Of a stretch of 64,000 nucleotides of DNA, positions 59,368-64,000 are shown piece by piece. The stretch spans positions 186,001-250,000 of the forward strand of contig NZ_JAFIQW010000001.1 of assembly GCF_017355965.1 (NCBI RefSeq), read 5' to 3'. A program made the position numbers and the translations under genes. Below the pieces are notes generated by a model. It made no database searches. It was not told the DNA's origin and worked only from the letters and a program-made list of their open reading frames with translations. How positions within the stretch are numbered: the stretch's first letter is position 1; the number at the start of each line of letters is the position of its first letter. The DNA is from Desertivibrio insolitus. GTDB taxonomy: Bacteria; Actinomycetota; Actinomycetes; Actinomycetales; Microbacteriaceae.

Positions 59368-60624
59368 TCAGCGGGCGCTGTCGGCGGATGACTCGGGGCC
59401 GGATGGCTCGGCGCCGCTCGTGCCGACGGCGGATCCGGCAGCCGATGACTCGGGCGCGTCGGCGGGGGCGGCAGCAGGGTCGACAGCGGATGCGGACGCG
59501 TCGCTCCGCCTCCTCCCCCACAGCACGACGGCCGCGGTGAGCACGATCGGCGCGATCGACCAGAGGATGCCCGCGGCGTCGAGCGGCACGAGCGCCGTCT
59601 CACCGCCGACCGACGACAGCACGACGACGGCGACGACCGCCGCGGCGCCCGCGATGAGGGGGAACAGCCGCGAGTCGAACAGCAGCCGCAGGGCGACGAG
59701 CAGGCCGCCGACGGCGAGGATCGAGAGCACCAGCCCGAGGGGCACGTCGACGCCCGCGATCGTCGTGACGATCCGATGGCTGAAAGTGCCGAGCGTGCCG
59801 AACACGATGCCGAGGAGCCCCGCGAGGAGGCCCGTGGTCACCTTGCCCGCCGGCGTCTGCTCCTCGTCCTCCTCGTCGTGGGGCCGCACGAGGCGGAAGC
59901 GCTCGACGGTCTCGAGCGGCATCTGCTGGCCGCCCGACATCGTGATGGTGTCGCCGACGAGCGTGAGCTGCGTGCGGTGCGCCTCGAGAGCCACGCGCTT
60001 GCGGTGCAGCACGGGCATGACGTCGACGGTGACGAGCTCCTCGTCCTCGCGGGCGGTGCCGGGCTCGACGATCTCGAAGAACGGCACCTCGAGCACCTCG
60101 GCGGCGTGCGCGGCGGCCTCGCGGGTCGCGATGTGGTCGGGGTGTCCGTAGCCGCCGCGGAAGTCGTAGCTGACGACGGCGGTCGCGCCGACGTCGGCGA
60201 TGACGGTCGCGACATCCGCGGCCACCTCGCCGAGCTCGGCGAGGCTCAGCGAGTCGGGCTGCACGTCCTCGGCGGGCATCGCGAAGCCGTCGGGGCCCCA
60301 GCGCATGCCCGAGTCGGTGTACCGGCGCGGCGCGGCACCCGGTCGGCGCGCGTCGGCCGACCCGAGGAAGCGCTGGTCGGTCACGCCGAGCGCGGCCATC
60401 GCGCCGGCGAGTTCGCGTTCGCGTTCCGCCGCGAGGGCCGGCCCGTCGCCCTCGAGGTGCTTGAGCTCCCCCGCGACGACCTCGCCGCGCTCGCCGCGCG
60501 TGCAGGTGACGACCGTGACCTCGCTGCCCGCGTCGAGCAGCGTCGCGATCGTGCCGCCGGTGACGATCGTCTCGTCGTCGGGGTGGGCGTGGACGAAGAC
60601 CACGCGTTCGTGCGCGCCGAGCAT
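59368..60624 (-). CDS. PIG-L/MshB-like deacetylase with C-terminal membrane domain
   Basis: A 418-residue fusion. Residues 1-260 form a zinc-dependent PIG-L deacetylase: HAHPDDET (13-20) and YGHPDHIATRE supply His-Asp-Asp and His ligands, as in the mycothiol enzyme MshB. The rest holds four transmembrane helices (TGLLAGLLGIVFGTLG, LGLVLSILAVGGLLVALRL, LIAGAAAVVAVVVL, IVLTAAVVLWG) and a Ser/Ala/Pro tail. MshB proper is soluble, so this may be a membrane-linked relative rather than MshB. Its ATG overlaps the lipoprotein stop by one base, so the two are coupled. Confidence 0.82.
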   Translation of the reverse strand: MLGAHERVVFVHAHPDDETIVTGGTIATLLDAGSEVTVVTCTRGERGEVVAGELKHLEGDGPALAAERERELAGAMAALGVTDQRFLGSADARRPGAAPRRYTDSGMRWGPDGFAMPAEDVQPDSLSLAELGEVAADVATVIADVGATAVVSYDFRGGYGHPDHIATREAAAHAAEVLEVPFFEIVEPGTAREDEELVTVDVMPVLHRKRVALEAHRTQLTLVGDTITMSGGQQMPLETVERFRLVRPHDEEDEEQTPAGKVTTGLLAGLLGIVFGTLGTFSHRIVTTIAGVDVPLGLVLSILAVGGLLVALRLLFDSRLFPLIAGAAAVVAVVVLSSVGGETALVPLDAAGILWSIAPIVLTAAVVLWGRRRSDASASAVDPAAAPADAPESSAAGSAVGTSGAEPSGPESSADSAR

Positions 60625-61115
60625 CAGGCGGGCGTCACGACGTAGGTCGCCACGACGGCGTCGCCGTCCTGCGCGACGGTGAGCACGACGCGGTAGTCCG
60701 TCGACGTGAAGATGCCGAAGCCCGCGTCGGCGTCGGCGCTGACCCCGGATGCCGTGTAGCCGGCGCCCTCGAGCAGCGACTGGGCGTCGGCGAACGCCGA
60801 AGCATCCGCGACCCGAACCTGCGCCGCCCAGCCGGCGCCGTTCGCCGCCGTCCCGCCGCGGACGACGTCGTCGGAGACGAGCGGCACGTCGGCGGGGAAC
60901 CCGTCGGGCAGGGCGCCGTCGGTGGTGAAGTCGACGCCTCCGAGGGCGTCGCGCAGCTGGTCCTGAACGCCCTCGCTGAACTGGTCGATCTGGTCGCCGA
61001 CGATGCCCTCGACGACGTTGTCGACGAGACCCTCCCCGCCGCTGCAGGCCGCGAGCGGCAGCACGAGGCTGGCGGAGAGCAGGGCAGCGGATGTCACGCG
61101 CAACAGGGTTCGCAT
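60624..61115 (-). CDS. Lipoprotein of unknown function
   Basis: A 163-residue exported lipoprotein: signal MRTLLRVTSAALLSASLVLP and lipobox LAAC, with lipidated Cys24. The mature part is small, starting with an acidic helix (VVEGIVGDQIDQFSEGVQDQ) and continuing into a beta-rich domain (GWAAQVRVADASAFADAQSL, DYRVVLTVAQDG). I choose ATG 61115, ten bases after GGGAG; an ATG nine bases further upstream is too close to that site. Overlaps the deacetylase start by one base. No family is recognised. Confidence 0.75.
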   Translation of the reverse strand: MRTLLRVTSAALLSASLVLPLAACSGGEGLVDNVVEGIVGDQIDQFSEGVQDQLRDALGGVDFTTDGALPDGFPADVPLVSDDVVRGGTAANGAGWAAQVRVADASAFADAQSLLEGAGYTASGVSADADAGFGIFTSTDYRVVLTVAQDGDAVVATYVVTPA

Positions 61116-61165
61116 GGCCGACATTCTCCCAGGACGCCGGCCCGGGCACCTGAACGCGCACAGCA

Positions 61166-61204
61166 CGACGCCCGGCGGCCCTTGGAGAGGGCGGCCGGGC
61201 GTCG
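61166..61204 (-). terminator. Hairpin downstream of typA
   Basis: CGACGCCCGGC-CGCCC pairs with GGGC-CGCCGGGCGTCG around a 7-nt loop, starting 10 bp beyond the typA stop. There is no T-run, so it may act as an mRNA end-protecting hairpin. Confidence 0.65.
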
Positions 61205-61214
61205 AGGGAAGGGG

Positions 61215-63122
<1,908 letters not shown>

Positions 63123-63304
63123 GACTGTTCCTTGCTGAAGTGGGGGTCGACGCGCGGGAACCCGTGGGACACGGGCGGCGGCGGGGCTGCCGGACGCGGG
63201 CAGCACGAGAGGCGGCGACATCGACCGCCCGACGATGGTATCAACAGGCGCGGCTGAGGCCGAGGGCAGGGCCGTGCGCCCTGAGCGGACAGCACATGAA
63301 GAGA

Positions 63305-63350
63305 GGGCGACGGATGCCGCGGGGCGTCGCGCCCGCGGCATCCGTCGCCC
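63305..63350 (-). terminator. Terminator of the transporter gene built on an inverted GGATGCC pair
   Basis: A perfect 19-bp inverted repeat (arms GGGCGACGGATGCCGCGGG and its complement, 8-nt loop) starts five bases after the transporter stop. The minus-strand 3' flank is TCTCTTC. It contains the CGGATGCC word on each arm. Confidence 0.75.
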
Positions 63351-63355
63351 TGCGA

Positions 63356-64000
63356 TCAGGCGCGGGCGAGCCGGCGGCGGCGCTGCTCCATGGGGTCGGG
63401 CACGGGCACGGCGGCGATGAGGCGCTGCGTGTACGCCTCCTTCGGGCGGCGCAGGATCTCGTCGCGGGTGCCCTGCTCGACGATGCGGCCGCGGTGCATC
63501 ACGGCGATGCGGTGCGCGAGCATGTCGACGACCGCGAGGTCGTGGCTGACGAACAGGGTCGCGAACTGCAGCTCGGCCTGCAGCTCCTGCAGCAGGTCGA
63601 GGAAGCGCGCCTGCACCGAGACGTCGAGCGCGCTCGTCGGCTCGTCGGCCACGAGCAGCTCGGGCGTCAGGGCGAGCGCACGGGCGATGCCGACGCGCTG
63701 CCGCTGACCGCCGGAGAGCTCGTGCGGGTAGCGGTTGCGGTAGCTGCGCGGCAGGGCGACCTGGTCGAGCAGTTCCTCGACGCGGGCGTTGATCTTCGCC
63801 TGGTCGTAGTCGCCGGTCAGCAGCAGCGGCTCGCCGATGCTCTGGCCGATCGGCATCCGCGGGTTGAGCGACGAGCCGGGGTCCTGGAACACGATGCCCG
63901 CCTTGCGGCGCAGCGGGCGCAGGTCCTTCTGCGTCGCGGTGGAGATGTCGATGCCGGCGACCTCGAGCCGCCCCTCCGCGATCGGCAGCAGGCCGACGGC
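63356..64000 (-). CDS. Peptide/nickel-type ABC transporter ATPase (5' end outside window)
   Basis: The last ~214 codons of an OppF/DppF-like ATPase; the frame continues past the window edge. Visible are the Q-loop VFQDPGSSLNPRMPIGQSIG, the signature LSGGQRQRVGIARAL, Walker B LLVADEPTSALD, the H-loop FVSHDLAVV and the C-terminal oligopeptide-transporter region AYTQRLIAAVP. Walker A is not in the window. The spacing suggests the second ATP-binding half of a fused or paired peptide importer. The 3' end is closed by a strong hairpin before typA. Confidence 0.9.
   Translation of the reverse strand, partial: AVGLLPIAEGRLEVAGIDISTATQKDLRPLRRKAGIVFQDPGSSLNPRMPIGQSIGEPLLLTGDYDQAKINARVEELLDQVALPRSYRNRYPHELSGGQRQRVGIARALALTPELLVADEPTSALDVSVQARFLDLLQELQAELQFATLFVSHDLAVVDMLAHRIAVMHRGRIVEQGTRDEILRRPKEAYTQRLIAAVPVPDPMEQRRRRLARA

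Overview
The window comes from a high-GC (about 71 percent by eye) actinobacterium, most likely of the family Microbacteriaceae. Pointers are the paired AdnA/AdnB helicase-nucleases, DUF3107 and DUF3117 proteins, the actinobacterial DapD and DapE, a UPF0182 membrane protein, a YlbL-type PDZ/Lon protease, a TatB-like protein, an initiator tRNA without an encoded CCA, and many genes that start 6-7 nt after a TANNNT -10 box (leaderless mRNAs). No rRNA, integrase, transposase, phage gene or CRISPR array was seen. The only tRNA found is tRNA-fMet.

Layout. 0-7.6 kb, minus strand: one tightly overlapping operon metQ-metN-metI-acyl-CoA-dehydrogenase-like-aldo/keto reductase-acyl-CoA-dehydrogenase-like-flavin monooxygenase, read as an organosulfur uptake and desulfuration unit, with a structured metQ leader. 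7.9-11.1 kb: a winged-helix gene, the 3' stump of a LacI-type regulator and a large secreted Ig/FN3-fold protein. 11.1-11.9 kb: non-coding. 11.9-18 kb, minus: response regulator, histidine kinase, Tat-exported multicopper oxidase and a type I signal peptidase in one run, with a BTAD regulator and a membrane-anchored protein upstream. 18-26.3 kb: GH31 glycosidase, tRNA-fMet, UPF0182 protein, PDZ/Lon protease (apparent CTG start), zincin-like protein. 26.5-37.8 kb: genome maintenance block with a cyclodehydratase-like protein, a UvrD-type helicase, a NudC lacking zinc cysteines, a kinase-fold protein lacking catalytic residues, and AdnB/AdnA. 37.9-50.8 kb: housekeeping and small genes, including DEAD-box helicase, PHP phosphoesterase, cutinase, aminopeptidase P, a soluble MgtE-N/CBS protein with DUF1003 and Mrp, LysR regulator, TatB and O-methyltransferase, plus two very small genes (37 aa and DUF3117, 56 aa). 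50.8-64 kb: membrane glycosyltransferase, dapE/dapD/dapC for lysine and peptidoglycan precursors, a Mug-type glycosylase, a DUF559 endonuclease-like gene bracketed by palindromic repeats, citrate synthase, ferredoxin, a PIG-L deacetylase with a membrane tail, a lipoprotein, TypA, and the 3' part of a peptide-transporter ATPase.

The most unusual signals are (1) the word GGATGCC/GGCATCC, counted by hand about 78 times where about 15 are expected from composition, usually with a 5' C and forming inverted pairs inside two apparent terminators, as bacterial DNA uptake sequences do; (2) the DUF559 gene between two copies of an 84-87 bp palindrome; (3) two adjacent repeat families at 31.15-31.44 kb and a run of 56-bp repeats at 57.63-57.88 kb; (4) the regulator-kinase-oxidase-signal peptidase operon; and (5) enzymes that keep their fold signatures but have lost cofactor or catalytic residues.
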